A stretch of DNA of 64,000 nt from Blasia pusilla (GCA_050084515.1 CM114271.1:54932001-54996000), one strand, 5' to 3'. Shown: positions 1-12,039, counted from the stretch's first letter. The notes: generated by a model not told the origin, from the letters alone. Translations and numbers: made by a program.

Positions 1-839
1 AAATGATGGAAGTGGTGAACGAGCGCGATGCCCCGTCGAAGTGTGCATATCCGCTCTCGTGTCCATAATTCAGTTCTTCAGAGCGTCTCCTGCTGTACCG
101 GAAATGAAAGGCATGAAGGGAAGACAGGTATTCTCATGCATACGCAAGTGCTATCTCGTGAGGAAACGCGCGAACATCCGTTACGAAAACAGACGCTTCG
201 ATTTCCACAATCCCTCATTCACGTCGGCGGTTATCTACACAGATATTGCGGCATTTGCGACTCACAAGTAACGCCGGCGTATTCCGCAACTTGTGTTGCA
301 CCTTGCGCACGTTGCCCCCAATGCCGCTGCGTCATCTCTCAGGATGCTGTCGCTCGAATCCCCACCCTCTCAGCATCATTGGCAGTTCAACGACCTTCTT
401 GGTTCAGACATCGATCAGCCCTCCGAAGCCGTCCGTCCTTGCGCTGCAACGTCCACCGGGTGCTTGAGAGTGTCATGGAGTCAAATCCTCGCTCGAATGC
501 GTTACTTCACCGCCACCACAGCCGCCTATTCGACTGTCTTTACCCGTCTCTTCCTACGCATTCACCCCAGTGCGAAATCAGTGAAGCGTTTAGTTCGTTA
601 GGGAGTCGGCATGGTACTGCGGGTCTAGACACTCCGTTACCAAGCTTCGCCTTATCATATTGATACTTGAAAATTAGCGTCTCGGAGTGCTAGCATGTGG
701 TCACCCGTTCACGACAGGAATTCAAAATCGCTTAGCGACTAACCATCTTGACTTTGATGGATTTGGATGGGTGGTTTTTCGAGTTCACCATGGATGCTCA
801 GCGATGCTTCATGCATCATCGCCCCCTCCCGAGACATGG
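1..839. other. No recognised gene; long open frame of unknown meaning
   Basis: A 211-codon frame is open on the plus strand from 28 to 663. It is Arg-, Ser- and Cys-rich, has no motif I know, and lies just upstream of a non-LTR retroelement fragment. It may be the decayed 5' part of that element or chance openness in GC-rich DNA. I assign no function. Confidence 0.3.
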
Positions 840-1532
840 GAGTGGTTGACATCCCACCTTGGTACATCGTAGGCATCTTTGAGACCCGTTTGCCATGCCC
901 GAGGTTGCTTCATAAGATCCCCCATGCCATTCGGGATGAGTTCCCCCAGACTTTCCTCCTTCCTCTATCTAGAATCGTACTTCATCCTATGGATGAGCTC
1001 TCTTGGTGTCTACCACTTCTCCTTCCACGATGGTGTCTTTGTTATACTGGGGGAAGGCTATCCGTAGAGAGGTTATGGCAAGATTGCGACGTTTTCGAGG
1101 AGGCGATTGGGAGTCTCTGCAGAGGGAGTTTGTGGCATATGCTAGAGTTAGCACTTTACTTGGTTTCCCAACGGATGATCTTGTAGCAGCCAGGTTGCGA
1201 CGATGTAGGACACTTGGACGAGCGGGTGAGTACTCCCGAGCGGCTCCTGCGCTCCGCCCTATGGACATGGCTGCTCCTTCCGCTATTACCATCGACGCCC
1301 TCCGAAGGTTATATCCTCGTCCAACACTTGACATTCCAGCTTTTGCACTTGACTTCCATCCTGACACGGCTTTATGCCTAGACCCATCCCTCTTTGCACG
1401 GGCATTCCCCGAGGATAGCCGTTGGAGGGTTGTCCGGTATGATGTACGAACACCTTCGTGGTTGCTTTCCTCCCGAGGACTCTGCTAGCCGCTTTTCCAA
1501 GTTGCTTGAGGTTGCCTCTCACCTAGCTTAGG
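840..1532 (+). pseudogene. R2-like non-LTR retroelement, 5' part (before RT)
   Basis: Translation in two frames (about 840-1000, then 1003-1488) matches the region N-terminal to the reverse transcriptase of the more complete minus-strand element at 14300-17860. Shared landmarks are an RGGDWESL-like segment, a GRAGEYSRAAPAL segment (VGEFLRATRAL in the other copy), and an FARAFPEDS block followed by a segment resembling FEHLRD. A frame change near 1000 breaks it. It stops at 1532, where a Ty3-family LTR begins; the same element resumes at about 8353. The RT core expected between the two pieces is missing, so the interruption came with a deletion. Confidence 0.7.
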
Positions 1533-2557
1533 TGTCCCGACCCTCATAACCAAACAACACCAAATAGGCACCAAGCGGAACATCATAACTCAAGTGGACT
1601 CACGCTGCCATATTTGCGCTTTGGAGAGGCGTTTGGAAAGGTCCCTTGGAAAAGTCCAAGAGACAAAACACGGAACAGAGTTGTGCGTTTGGTGCGTTAG
1701 TGGTCGTGACCAAGAAACCTAGAAACACGAGCCAAGACTTGAGATGAGTTGAGTCTTGGAAGGTTGGTTGCCAAGGAGGTGAAAACCAGTTTTGGAACAC
1801 GACTAGCGTTTGGGGAATTTAATTTTGTTTTGGACCATAGTGTTTAACCCCAAGATGCGTTCGGGACAAGTAAGGCGTGTTGGAAATCTTATCTTGAGAC
1901 GCTTCCAACGCACCAAAGATCTCAGCAAACACCTGAGTATAGACTGAGATATTGGCCGGAAACGACTGTGAGAGCAATTGGGTTGAGGGCCAATTGGAGA
2001 GGCCCGGGTGTCTTTCCCTAAAGGTAGGGGGACCTCGGAGATCCCTAGAAGTACTAGTAAGGGAGGAGTCTCTCCAAGATGTCTTGGAACACGAATCCCC
2101 ACTTTGAGTGCCAAACGGCATCTCAAAGGCACGGGATGGAACAGGAGTTTGGCGTTGGAACTCGAAACCCAAATCTGATCCAAGAGAGTGGACTTTATAA
2201 GCCACACTTGGATTCTAATCCGAGATCCACTTTGTGCGAGTCTCGGTTAGGGACTCATTGGATGTCCATCGGAAAGTTGGAACCGCCAGGCGCAAAACGC
2301 CGTTTGAGGTTCCTGAACCGACCAGAAAGTCTGTCCCAAGTCTTTCGAGACTTGCTCGTGTTGTAAACCGCGAAACTAGGAAGGTTGAGCTTGATGAGAG
2401 ACCGGACGAGAACTCGGAAAGTTAGCCCGTTGATTGATCCAAGACCCGACTAATCAAAGTGCGTGTTTGGATGCAGATCAATGTTGAGGGCGTGTCCTAC
2501 TGAACGCACGCTTCCGCAACAACAAGATTAACGTTCAAGGAGAGAAGGCGCACGACA
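1533..2557 (+). repeat. 5' LTR of Ty3 copy A
   Basis: Begins TGTCCCGACCCTCATAACC and ends with GCGCACGACA, giving short inverted ends (TGTC/GACA). The same sequence recurs at 23989, 25826-26735, 26750-27312, 30354-31318 and 49455-50035. The start and end are fixed by the complete copy at 30354-31318, which begins TGTCGCG and ends CGCGACA next to a plant-type primer-binding site. Confidence 0.85.
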
Positions 2558-2559
2558 CG

Positions 2560-2571
2560 TGGTATCGAAGC
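2560..2571 (+). other. Degenerate primer-binding site of copy A
   Basis: TGGTATCGAAGC, two bases after the LTR. It differs by two bases from TGGTATCAGAGC, the usual plant site complementary to initiator-Met tRNA, which is intact in the sister copy at 31321. Confidence 0.8.
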
Positions 2572-2774
2572 AAATCTTTGGTGAGCGTGAACTTGGGGTC
2601 GTGGAAGATCTAGACGTTTGAGAAGAACTCAAGGTAGTTGGAAGACCGCAACGCTCGAGGAGGAAGGCAAGAGACAAGGAGGAGATCTGAGAAAGCGAGG
2701 ACTCGCAAAGGGAAACCAAGGGCGAAGAACCAAGGAAACCGCGAGTCAAAGCAAAAAGGCTGAGAAACGAATCA

Positions 2775-4130
2775 ATGATGGACCGTGAGCCAAAGGTGGA
2801 GATTGCGACTCCCAATGTGCCAAGTCCCAGACATGAGGATGTTCTAGACAAAAATCTTTCCGCGGGACCTTCGGTTCCAAACTCAAACGATCCGGCCTTT
2901 TACATCCAAATGATGGGATTGATGAAGGTGATGGCGGACCAGATGGCCGAACAGAGCAAGGTGATAATAGAATTCAAGTTGAATGGAGGCTCTAGTTCCG
3001 GCAAGAAGCTTTGTAAGGCAAATTTTCCAACACCATTCATAGGAATGGGACGTTTGCAGAAAGTGAGCAAGTTTCTAACGGAACTCGAACTTTATCTCGA
3101 AGCGCAACAGGCATATGAGCAAGACAAAGTGACTGTAGTGGTCACGTTTCTGAAGGATCACGCTCTCCAGTGGTGGACGGCTCACCGTAAAGAACATCTA
3201 GGCCTTGGAAGAAAGTTGAGTTGGGAAGATTTCAAGGAGTTGATTGAGAACCGATTCACTCCGGAATATCAGGAGTATCGCGATGGCATGGAGTTTGTGA
3301 GGTTGCGCCAAAGCGGATCCCTTAGCGCTTATGTGCGAGAGTTGAGTGCACTCATGAGTTCACTTTCCACAGATGAGTTTACAAAGAAGGTGATCTTCTT
3401 AAGTGGACTCAAACCGAGTGCTGAAAAGGCCCTCTTTTGTATGCCTCACATTCCAGAGACGTGCACAGAACTTCTGAGACTAGCGGAGCGGATAGGGGAC
3501 GATGAAGTCCAAAACCAAAAACCCTTTGAGCCAAAAAGTTTTTCTAAGTTACCGAAAAACAAAGGGACATCCAAGAGGGTTTGGAATAGGGATGAGCGCG
3601 ACCACAGAGGGTCTCTTGCCCTAGCAGCGAAACGAATGGAACTCAACGCGAAGCCAAGAGGGCCGCCGTTCACGAAGTCAACAAACGCCAAAGTGATTTG
3701 CTACAACTGTGGCAAACCCGGGCATATGGCTAAGGAATGTGTGAGGCCCAAGGTTAGTAAACCGAGTATGATTGTGTTTGCTGCTAAGCACTTATCGGTA
3801 GGAGATCTAAATACATCTCTCCAAGTCACCAAGAGAATGCCCAATTTGGTTTGCCTAGGATCCAAGATCGCTAATCGTGATGTGATGTTGCTCGTTGATA
3901 CAGGTGCTTTGCACTCATTCTTAAGCCCGAGAATCGTGAAGATGTTGGGATTGCCAACCACCAAGGCGGATGAACCCATTAGGGTAGGATTCGCAGGAGG
4001 CAAGTCCCACTAGACCTCAGAGCTGGTTTTAGGGCTAGTTGTGGGATGCAGAGTATTTGAGTTGAAGGAGAATTTCACAGTTTGCAACATGGACGAAATT
4101 GATGGAGTCTTGGGAACACGTTCTTGGATG
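2775..4130 (+). pseudogene. Ty3 gag and aspartic protease, copy A
   Basis: The frame opens at ATG 2775 and encodes a retrotransposon Gag capsid domain (landmark LQWWTAHRKEHLG near 3170-3205), then a CCHC zinc knuckle (CYNCGKPGHMAKEC, about 3700-3741), then a retropepsin active site (LLVDTGALHS near 3890). A TAG at 4011-4013 interrupts the protease where the sister copy at 24158-24751 has Trp (SHWTSEL). Downstream the protease continues in frame until a frameshift near 4115. Gag packages the RNA; the protease matures the polyprotein. As it stands the product would end inside the protease. Confidence 0.88.
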
Positions 4131-7100
4131 CGTCTGAGGTGGAACTAAGGAGTAGACCTTTGAGGTTGAGTGTCTTGGTTAACGGCAAACAGACGGACGT
4201 CAGATTGGTTCGTGAGGTTCCTAGGACGACGGAGTTGGTGAACGCCATCATGAGGACGAGTTTGGCTGAATTAGAGGAAGGATTCCTTTGCTTGATGAGA
4301 CAAGTAGAGGATGATATAGGCGCGAGACACAGAGATCAGAACTCAGCTTCAAGGGATATCCCTGAAACACTCAAGAGAGTTGTGAAAGAATTTGGAGATG
4401 TGTTGACTAAGGAGCTTCCGACTGAGCTACCACCACATAGGGCGGTTGATCATAAGATAGAGGTGATACCCGGATCTCAACCACCTTCAAAGGCACCATA
4501 TAGGTTGAATCAAGAAGAACTTTCCGAGTTGAAGAAACAGTTGGGTGAACTCCTAGAGAGGGGTTACATCCGAACTAGCAAGTCACCTTATGTAGCGCCC
4601 GTTCTCTTTGTGAAGAAGAAGGATAGGAAGTTGAGACTCTGTGTTGATTACCAAGTGTTGAATAAAGTGACGGTAAGGAACAACTATCCTCTCCCAAGGA
4701 TGGATGACATCTTTGATCGATTATTAGGTGCCAAGTATTTCAACCGGATTGACCTGAAATCACGATATTATCAGATTCGGATTGCCGAAGCGGATGTAGA
4801 GAAGACTGCGTGTAGAACGAGATACGGTTCGTTCAAGTTTGTGGTAATGGTCTTTGTAATGCGCCTCCGACGTTCACCACTTTGATGAGCTCCATCTTTC
4901 ATAAGGAGACGGATGAGTTTGTGATCATCTACATAGATGACATACTCATCTATTCGAAAAAACTAGAGGAGCACGCTCGACATTTGAAGACGGTGTTTGA
5001 GAAACTCAAGACGAACAAGTTGTATGCAAATGCGGATAAGAGTGAGTTCGGTTTAACGAAGATTGAGTTCTTAGGGCATGTGGCTAGTGTAGATGGAGTG
5101 AGTCCAGACATGGAGAAGGTAAGCGCCATTGCCGCATGCGAACCGCCTTCCACTGTGAAGGGGATGAGGAGGTTCATCGGAGCGGTCCAATTTTACCGGA
5201 CATACGTGAAGAAATTTTTGAGAATAGTGAAACCTCTCACAGATTGGACCGCAAAATTTTTCAACACAACATGGACCGAGGAAGTGGATAAAGCGTTCAA
5301 TCAAGTCAAAGAGATCCTCTCGCAAGAACCAATTCTGAAGCTACCAGAGTTTGACCAACTGTTTGAGGTGCACATTGATGCTAGTGATTTCACAAATGCT
5401 GGAATGTTGGTGCAAAATGGGAGGCATGTAGCATACGAGAGCAAGAAGCTTAGCAACACCAAAAGGAGATGGCCCACTCATGAGAAAGAGTTGTTCGCAG
5501 TGGTTCATTGCTTGAGACAGTGGCGTCACTATCTGGGACTTCACAAGACTCGAGTATTTACCGATAACATATCGCTCAAGTATTTTGAGACCCAGGATCG
5601 CATAACACCAAAACAACTTTGATGGCATGATACCTTGGCGTTGACAAATGTGGAGCTAATCCACAAGCCGGGGAAAGACAATGTCATTCCAGATGCGTTA
5701 AGTCGTAGGGATGAGCATATGCCATCGACGACACAAGTGTTGAGAGCAATGTTCCCTAATGAAACAGACATGGAAAGAACGATTTGTGAAGGATACATGA
5801 AGGATGCGCAAGCGAGGGAGTACCTTGGGAAGTTAAAGCGGGGCGAGAAGGTGGCCAATCTAAGTTTGAGACACGGCTTGCTAAGGTTTAAGCAGAGCAG
5901 GATCTATGTAGGTCAAGGCAAGCTACGGACCAAAGTGTTTGTGGAATGTCATGATAGACCTTTGGCACGACACAAAGGGGAGAAATCCACTCTTGCTCTT
6001 TTGGCCAAAAGGTTCTTTTGGCCCAACATGAAGGAAGATGTTGCTCAATATGTGAAAACCTACGTGACCTATCAGGCGAACAAAGTTTCTTATAACGAAG
6101 AAAGAAGCTTTACTTCATCCTTTGCCGATCTCGGAAGAATCCTTACAAAGCATTAGCATGGATTTCATTACGAGTCTTCCGGAATCTGAGGGATACAACG
6201 CTATACTTGTCATAGTTGATCGGTTTAGCTAGTTGGGGAGGTTTGTGCCGACGAGAGAGTCTGCGACGGCCTACACGACTTCCCAACTCTTCCTGGATGG
6301 TTGGTGGCGAGCTCATGGATTTCCTAGGAGCATTGTGTCTGATCGAGATCCAAAGTTTACCAGTGCCTTTTGGAAACATCTATTCATGAGGTTTCGGACC
6401 AAACTCAGCTTTAGTACGGCCTTCCATCCTCAAACGGATGGGCAAACGGAAAAAGTAAACTCGGTCATGAACCAGTATTTAAGGAATTATGTGAGTGCAG
6501 ACCAAAGAGATTGGGCCAAAAGGCTAAGTATGTTTGAGTATTGTTACAACTCGACCAAGCATTCTGCAACCGGAGAATCTCCGTTTCCTCTGGCGTATCA
6601 AAGAGAACCAGAATGGCCTCTTGACTTGGCTCTTTCGAAGTGCGCTACATCGGCACACACTCATCAAGCAACGGCGGAATGTTTGTTACAAGAAATGCAG
6701 GAACGACAAGAGCGAGCGAGGAAAAGTCTTGCCAAGGCTAAAGTAAGGTACGTGAAGCATGCTAACAAAAGTCGGCGCCAAGTGAGTTTCCAAGTTGGGG
6801 AACTAGTGTGGTTGAGTGTAAAGAATCTCACTCTTCCGAAGGAATTTTCCGCAAAATTTTCAGCCAAGTATGCCAGACCGTCTGTGATCAAGGCAAAGCC
6901 GTTTGAGGATGTGCACACATTGGAGCCACCAAACGAGTTCAAGATTGACCCAACTTTCTATGTGTCATTATTGAAGGAGTATCTTCAAGACAATGTGCGT
7001 CCGAAACAAAGGATGGTATTGAGACCACAACCAGTCATCATAAATGAGGAACCAGAGTTTGAGGTTGAGACAATTCTGCGTTCTAGACGTAGAACCGCCA

Positions 7101-7231
7101 AGTACGAGTACTTGGTCAAGTGGAAAGGCTACCATGTGAAAGAGGCGACTTGGATTGCGGAGGCGGAGCTTGAACACGCGCAAGTAACATTGCGAGACTT
7201 CACATGGATGCAGGATAGGCACATGTGTTAG
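4124..7231 (+). pseudogene. Ty3 chromodomain-class pol, copy A (RT, RNase H, integrase, chromodomain)
   Basis: Reverse transcriptase begins near 4500 ([23 protein letters not shown]). A small deletion near 4853, probably 7 bp, shifts the frame just before the CNAPPTF motif. The palm motif YIDDILIYS is intact near 4933. RNase H follows (HIDASDFTNAG near 5370). A TGA at 5620-5622 stands where Arg is expected. The integrase zinc region has lost both cysteines: the usual C-x-x-C reads YVTYQ near 6065. Another frameshift lies near 6130 and a TAG near 6228. The DDE core (SDRDPKF, HPQTDGQTEK) is readable, and the protein ends in a chromodomain (YLVKWKGYHVKEATW, about 7100-7155). Clearly non-coding now. 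Chromodomain-bearing Ty3 elements usually target heterochromatin. Confidence 0.92.
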
Positions 7232-7640
7232 TACATGGTGAAGCAAAGGACATAACTTATGACCGGGAAGCTTGGGCCGATAACCCGTTGTAACTAGAAA
7301 TGTTTAGTTGTTGCAATAAAGAATGCATGGATTTGGAGATTCGATGCTTGTGATTGCGATTTTGAGTTTGGTAGTGCATGGCAATGAATAGTTCTTCATA
7401 TGCTTAGGATGTAAGTTAAGGAGGCCAAACAATGAGTATTTGAGGTGAGAGCTTGTATTCGGATAAGACATCTAGATCAAGACCAAGTGTTGAAGTACTA
7501 GCATTTGGACTCGCTCTAACGTCGGCGGGGCAGATTAATCTATCTTGGGGTTTGTGGTGATCTCATTCATGTTGCATGAGTGACTTAGTGATGTGCCTAA
7601 GTGGAATACGAGTGACCCAAAAGTAGTAGGAGTTGGCTAG

Positions 7641-8127
7641 GTAAGCAGGCGGTTGTTTACAAATAGTGAGTGAAGTGTTAGGTTGCAGACTTAGTTAGCT
7701 TATTTTGATAGTTTAGATTGGTTCTACACAACTGGTCTAGGCTGATTGAAGTGAAGAAGCTAAGAATTATAAGTGCTGCAAGCGACAACCTAACACTCAA
7801 GCCAAAAGTGGAATTGCAGCGTGAGTCCACTTGAGTTCTGATGTTCCGCTTGGCACCTATTTGGTGTTGTTTCGTTATGAGGGTCGCGACACTCACCCCT
7901 CCTTAGAAGGTTGATGTCCTCATCAACGCAAACCTTTTTTTAATGTTAAGTTCTGGGAAGCCGACCCCTTAAGACTAAATCGCGTTCTGGTAGCTAACCC
8001 GCAATTCCTCTTTTGGCTTAAGTGTTAGATTGTCGCTTGCAGCACTTAGAATTATTAGCTTCTTCACTTCAATCATCCTAGCACTAACACTTCACTCACT
8101 ACTTGTAAACAACCGCCTACTTAAGGT
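7641..8127. repeat. Inverted repeat joining copies A and B
   Basis: The left arm (about 7648-7819) and right arm (about 8001-8122) are the same Ty3 3' untranslated sequence in opposite orientation. Shared blocks include AGGCGGTTGTTTACAA and GTGCTGCAAGCGACAA. The left arm has an extra segment of about 45-50 bp (7682-7740). The spacer holds the start of an inverted LTR and its purine tract. Transcription through here would give a hairpin RNA. Confidence 0.85.
7815..7891 (-). repeat. LTR start, inverted, truncated (copy B)
   Basis: On the minus strand this reads TGTCGCGACCCTCATAAC and continues as the LTR start. It is preceded on that strand (7892-7904) by AAGGAGGGGTGAG, a good polypurine tract. 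After about 77 bp it switches to copy A tail sequence, with short shared sequence (GCAGCG) at the junction. Confidence 0.8.
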
Positions 8128-8355
8128 GACTTGCTAGTTCGGATGTAACCCCTCTCTAGGAGTTCACCCAATTGTTTCTTCAACTCAGCAAGTTCTTCTC
8201 GATTCAACCTATATGGTGCCTTTGAAGGTGGTTGAGATCCGGGTATCACCTCTATGTTATGATCAACCGCCCTATATGGTGGTAACTCAGTCGGAAGCTC
8301 CTTAGTCAACACATCTCCAAATTCTTTAACAACTCTCTTGAGTGTTTCAGGGATT
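8126..8355 (-). pseudogene. Ty3 pol fragment, copy B
   Basis: The minus-strand translation ([18 protein letters not shown] and on to RTSKSP) matches copy A 4365-4592, at the protease/RT boundary. It is joined directly to the 3' untranslated region, so everything from mid-RT to the end of integrase has been deleted. Its other end abuts the R2-like element at about 8353. Confidence 0.85.
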
Positions 8356-9440
8356 CCTGCATTTCAGCACTTTTTTGCACAGTTGGCACGTGTTGACCAC
8401 GCGGTGAAGGTGGGAAAATGCAAGGCTTGGGCTTCATCAGGCTTGCCAGCTGATATTCATTTACCCGACGGATTCTTGACACATGTATGAGGGCTTCGCG
8501 TCTTGGGAGTCCCACTCGGGAGCCAAGACTTTATATCGAGTTTTGTGGCGGTGGCTCTTACCGGGGATCTTCTCCACATCGATGATCTCACGAGGATTGG
8601 TGACCCTCAAGTAGCTTATGGCATCCTCTCATCCTAATTTGCTCGTAGACCTGGGTATCTTTGTAGAACCATGTGGGCGTCTAGCCATATTTCTTCCTTG
8701 TATAGATCCTTTGATAGAAAGATCATGCAAGCGTTTGGGGATCTACTAGGACCCGGCTCCTTAGAGTGCCCCGTGGGGGAGTTAGCTTGTAGGCAAGCTT
8801 CTTGGCCGATTGCCTTTGGTGAAGTAGATCTTATAGCAAGTAAGTTAGTGGCGTCTTTGGCTTTTTTAGGGAGTTGGGCCATTGGAGCACCCCTTCTTTG
8901 CTCCCAATTTTTGGTTAGGGATAGACAGCTCCTTTTACAATACATTTCCCAAGTTGAGGATGGCTTTTCCCACTTCAATCTTCACTCATAGCTTGTAGAG
9001 ACTCCCTTAGAGTTGAGGCTAGAGCAGTTCTTCCCACTTTCTTTCTCTAGCTACCTCCGGACAGTCTGGGCTCCGATTTTCTTTGATGGAAGCCCACTTT
9101 GAGGCAATGTTCAGAGCTACTATGTCGGATGGGAATATCCCCATGGAGGTTCGGGCCCGTATTCGCTCTTGCTCCGAAAAGGGGACAGGCTCATGGGTGG
9201 GGGCTCGCCCCCTCATCTCGGCTTTCTGCATCGCATCACTTACCTACACTACAGCGATGTGGTTTCGACTTGGCCTCCCCCAACCATCGGTGATTGATTT
9301 GACACATTGCGAATTTTGCCAGAGTCTATATCCACTTGGTGTGCATTTGGCACGTTGTCTAGTTGGGGTTGAGAGGGTAGCCACTCACGATGCATCGCGT
9401 GATATTATGTTGTGTATTGCTTGGGAGAGTGGGTTCCATG

Positions 9441-9442
<2 letters not shown>

Positions 9443-9506
<64 letters not shown>
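9443..9506. repeat. (GA)n microsatellite
   Basis: About 32 dinucleotide units, nearly perfect, inside the R2-like element C-terminal region. Confidence 0.98.
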
Positions 9507-9510
<4 letters not shown>

Positions 9511-9624
9511 AAGAGTAGAGTAGATTTTTAGTCCACGGGAAGCCGATCTGGCTTATGGGACCCTTCCACATATGTGAAATTGACATCGCATCCGACATGG
9601 CACCTTCACATCTTGATTTGGTTG

Positions 9625-9877
9625 TTTTTTTTTTTTTTTTTTTTGTGAAGGCCTGGAATTTTATCCAGATTTTTAACCTAGGAGCATAGTCAAGGCACAC
9701 GCATGAAAGGCACACAAGGCGTTCTCTCTCTCGAACATGGACCATCCATGCCCTAGGTAGGGGACGCCACTGCCCTGGGGTTGAGACCACCCCCCACTAT
9801 CCAAGGGGAGATTTGAACCCAAGACCTCTTCAAGAGGACCTTATGTTTGTTCAGCTAACCTCTTGGTCACTACTCCA
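9625..9877 (-). mobile_element. tRNA-derived SINE
   Basis: On the minus strand the head has an A-box-like TGACCAAGAGG (9859-9869) and, 39 bp further, a B-box-like GGTTCAAATCT (9809-9819), at tRNA-gene spacing. About 165 bp later it ends in a run of 20 A (20 T on the plus strand, 9625-9644). RNA polymerase III boxes at one end and an A tail at the other define a SINE. It lies inside the R2-like element. I did not find clear target duplications. The tRNA of origin is not certain. Confidence 0.7.
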
Positions 9878-10255
9878 GAGAGAGGCACTACTCCATGCGG
9901 GATTCCCTTATCCGTGATGATCTCTATATGACGCGGGAGTCTGAGGTGGTGGTAGCGGATGTTGTAGGGATTTATCCCCCTAGCCATTGAGATGTATAGG
10001 GCTATGGGGGAGAGGTTTGACTCGTTCCTTACGGATTGCGCCCATCATCTCCAGTTGAGAAATGGGTTGTCCTTACTGCGATTCTTTATTGTAGGCAACG
10101 GGTCTCCATAGCTTTGCAACGTGCCCAGGAAAATGGACTTTTGCGGCGGGCTTGGGCAGTTGGAGACGCCAATGCTAGAGGCCCACTTAGTGGTAACCAT
10201 AGTTCTCTAAGTGTTGTTGATATTGTCTTTGTTGTTGGTGAGTTTGGTCGTTAGG

Positions 10256-12039
10256 GGAGAAATGCCCCCGTCTGTCTCTTCAGGACCGATTTTGGCCCGC
10301 GGGGTTTTTTGGCTCTCTATGCCCCCCTTCTCTTGTATCCCGACGGGTAATCCATCAAAGTTTCTATTAAAATTTATATTTATCGATTCATATGGTTAAT
10401 CGCGGAGTCCGCTACTTCTACTTGTAGATTTGAGAGTGAAGGCAGTAGTAGATCGTGGAACAAATACCTCTGATTATCTCTTTCAGCTGTTGACAGATGA
10501 GAAATCTCAATTCTGGTGGGGAAGGCTGAACGCAATCGCGTGCGGTGGGCCCTCCGTGTGAAACGGCAGCAGCACCTCCACAAAGTCGGTTGGACAGGTC
10601 AACCTACTCCTGTGACGATATAATTGAGGAAAGTATCTCGTGCGCGTTCAGCAGGTCCTTAGTGCCACAGCTTGAGATTCTGATCAACTCACTTATTTGG
10701 GCCGAGAGGACCTCGTGCAGATCCACCACTGCACTCCTGCGCTTTGTCGCCTCACTTATGGGATCCGAGCGGAGCCTTCGCAACCTACGGCCGGCGATAA
10801 CCGGGCTCACGGGTTGCCCTTGCCGGTCGAATTATTGTTTAGACCTTTCCGTTTCCACTCACTGGAAAGACGGGATCCCTTTGTGTACAAACCGATCCCG
10901 ACCGGCGCTCAGAGAACTTCGAGAACCACCGTCTTCCTCTAGAAATCCCGGGAACGTACCGGTTCGCCGGGGAAAACTACCCGGACGTTGTTTCCAACCG
11001 AACCAGCTACAGCAGATCACATCCAGTAGTAAAAGTCGTTGACTCGTTACGGCCCCACGAGTTTTCCTGGCCATCTAGAGTAGCCACGTGTGTACTAGTT
11101 ACTTTCTTTTCCCCCTTGCCCGTCTCAAAGGAAAGGGTCGCAGACAATCATCGTAACCTTTTTGTTTTGCCTGGATAGCAGGGCCCGTGCTTCGCTGGCC
11201 GTGGCGGAATGTGGTCGTGGCCTCTTCCTGGCAGCGCAACGAACGTGTCTCCTATGTAAGTCTCTGTAAGAAGATGATGATCCGAGGTGACAAGAGTGGG
11301 CGGGGCCCGCTTCTTCTGTTTTCTGCTTGGGGAAGATCAAGCGGAGAACGCAACAACCAGGACACATCAGTTGATGGGAGGCACATGGTGTCTGCATCGT
11401 AGACCTCCAAGGGATGGAATAAAAGTGGATGCATCCGAATCTTTATGGACGCATCGTAGATTTTGGGATAACTAGGCCCCACATACTAGGAAGTCTAATA
11501 ATTAGTCGGCAGGAAAATATTTTTCAGATTATGGATAATAAAAAGTTTGAATTTGTGTGAGCATTAATAAATCACTAGTAAAAGAGACAGGAACGACTAA
11601 TCATGCTCCCCTAATTGAGGGTTTCACTCTCTTTACCAAACCTTGTTAAGATAACAAAAATATTTTCAAGGGAAGTTTAATAACATGTGTCAAATTGAGG
11701 AGCAATTCCATAAAACTCCATCCTGAGATTACTATGTAGATTAGTAGTGCACTGAAATTTTGAATGAGCATGGTTAGTACTTTTGTCATCTTAACGAGGT
11801 CTCAAAATCAGTTAAGAGAGTGAAGTTATCAATGAGGAGCCATGCATCGCACAGTCCCTTGCGGGTCCTAACTAGTTTCTTATATGGAAGACTTCCATTT
11901 AATAAAATTTGTAAATTCCTTAGAGCGTGCGCGGCTTATATAGAATAAGAGTGGGGTTGGATGTCCGATAAGAAGTGTGTCTCCACCTCTGGTCGCACCG
12001 GAGGACGGAATTTGATTAGAAAATAACTTATGAATTCAC
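10256..12039. other. No firm gene; GC-richer then AT-rich spacer
   Basis: 10380-11480 is GC-richer than its surroundings. A short minus-strand frame ending at 10604 (from about 10810) reads like a protein C-terminus with amphipathic helices (VVDLHEVLSAQISELIRI), but I do not recognise it and found no convincing upstream exon. 11480-12039 is AT-rich with nothing recognisable. Confidence 0.3.

Larger units (their letters stand above)
1533..8355 (+). mobile_element. Composite Ty3/gypsy chromodomain element (copies A and B, tail to tail)
   Basis: Copy A reads on the plus strand: 5' LTR 1533-2557, gag, protease, RT, RNase H, integrase and chromodomain to 7231, then 3' untranslated sequence to about 7818. 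It has no plus-strand 3' LTR. It joins a minus-strand copy B: the first 77 bp of an LTR (7815-7891), a purine-rich tract, the same 3' untranslated region (about 7990-8122), then a pol fragment (8126-8355). The composite sits inside an R2-like element. Two related copies in opposite orientation form a large foldback. Confidence 0.8.
8353..10255 (+). pseudogene. R2-like non-LTR retroelement, 3' part (RT thumb to C-terminus)
   Basis: Continues the element cut at 1532. Readable blocks match the minus-strand copy: GLRVLGVPLGSQDF then RIGDPQVAYGILS (8490-8640), a long block with FGDLLGPGSLE (8671-8990), VRARIRSCSEKGTGSWV (9150-9210), and FDSFLTDCAHHLQLRNG (10015-10065). Stops and frame changes occur near 8485, 8637, 8990 and after 9395. 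A GA microsatellite and a tRNA-derived SINE interrupt it between 9443 and 9880. Confidence 0.75.

Noticed and set aside
28-663. 211-codon open frame as a gene
   Set aside because: No motif, odd composition rich in Arg, Ser and Cys, and two other long frames overlap it; openness fits GC-rich decayed DNA.
9359-9790. 143-codon minus-strand frame across the GA repeat and SINE
   Set aside because: Made of simple repeat (Ser-Leu run), poly-Lys from the A tail and SINE sequence.
10545-11042. 165-codon plus-strand frame
   Set aside because: Low-complexity-like residues with no family; the opposite strand looks more protein-like, and neither has convincing splice structure.
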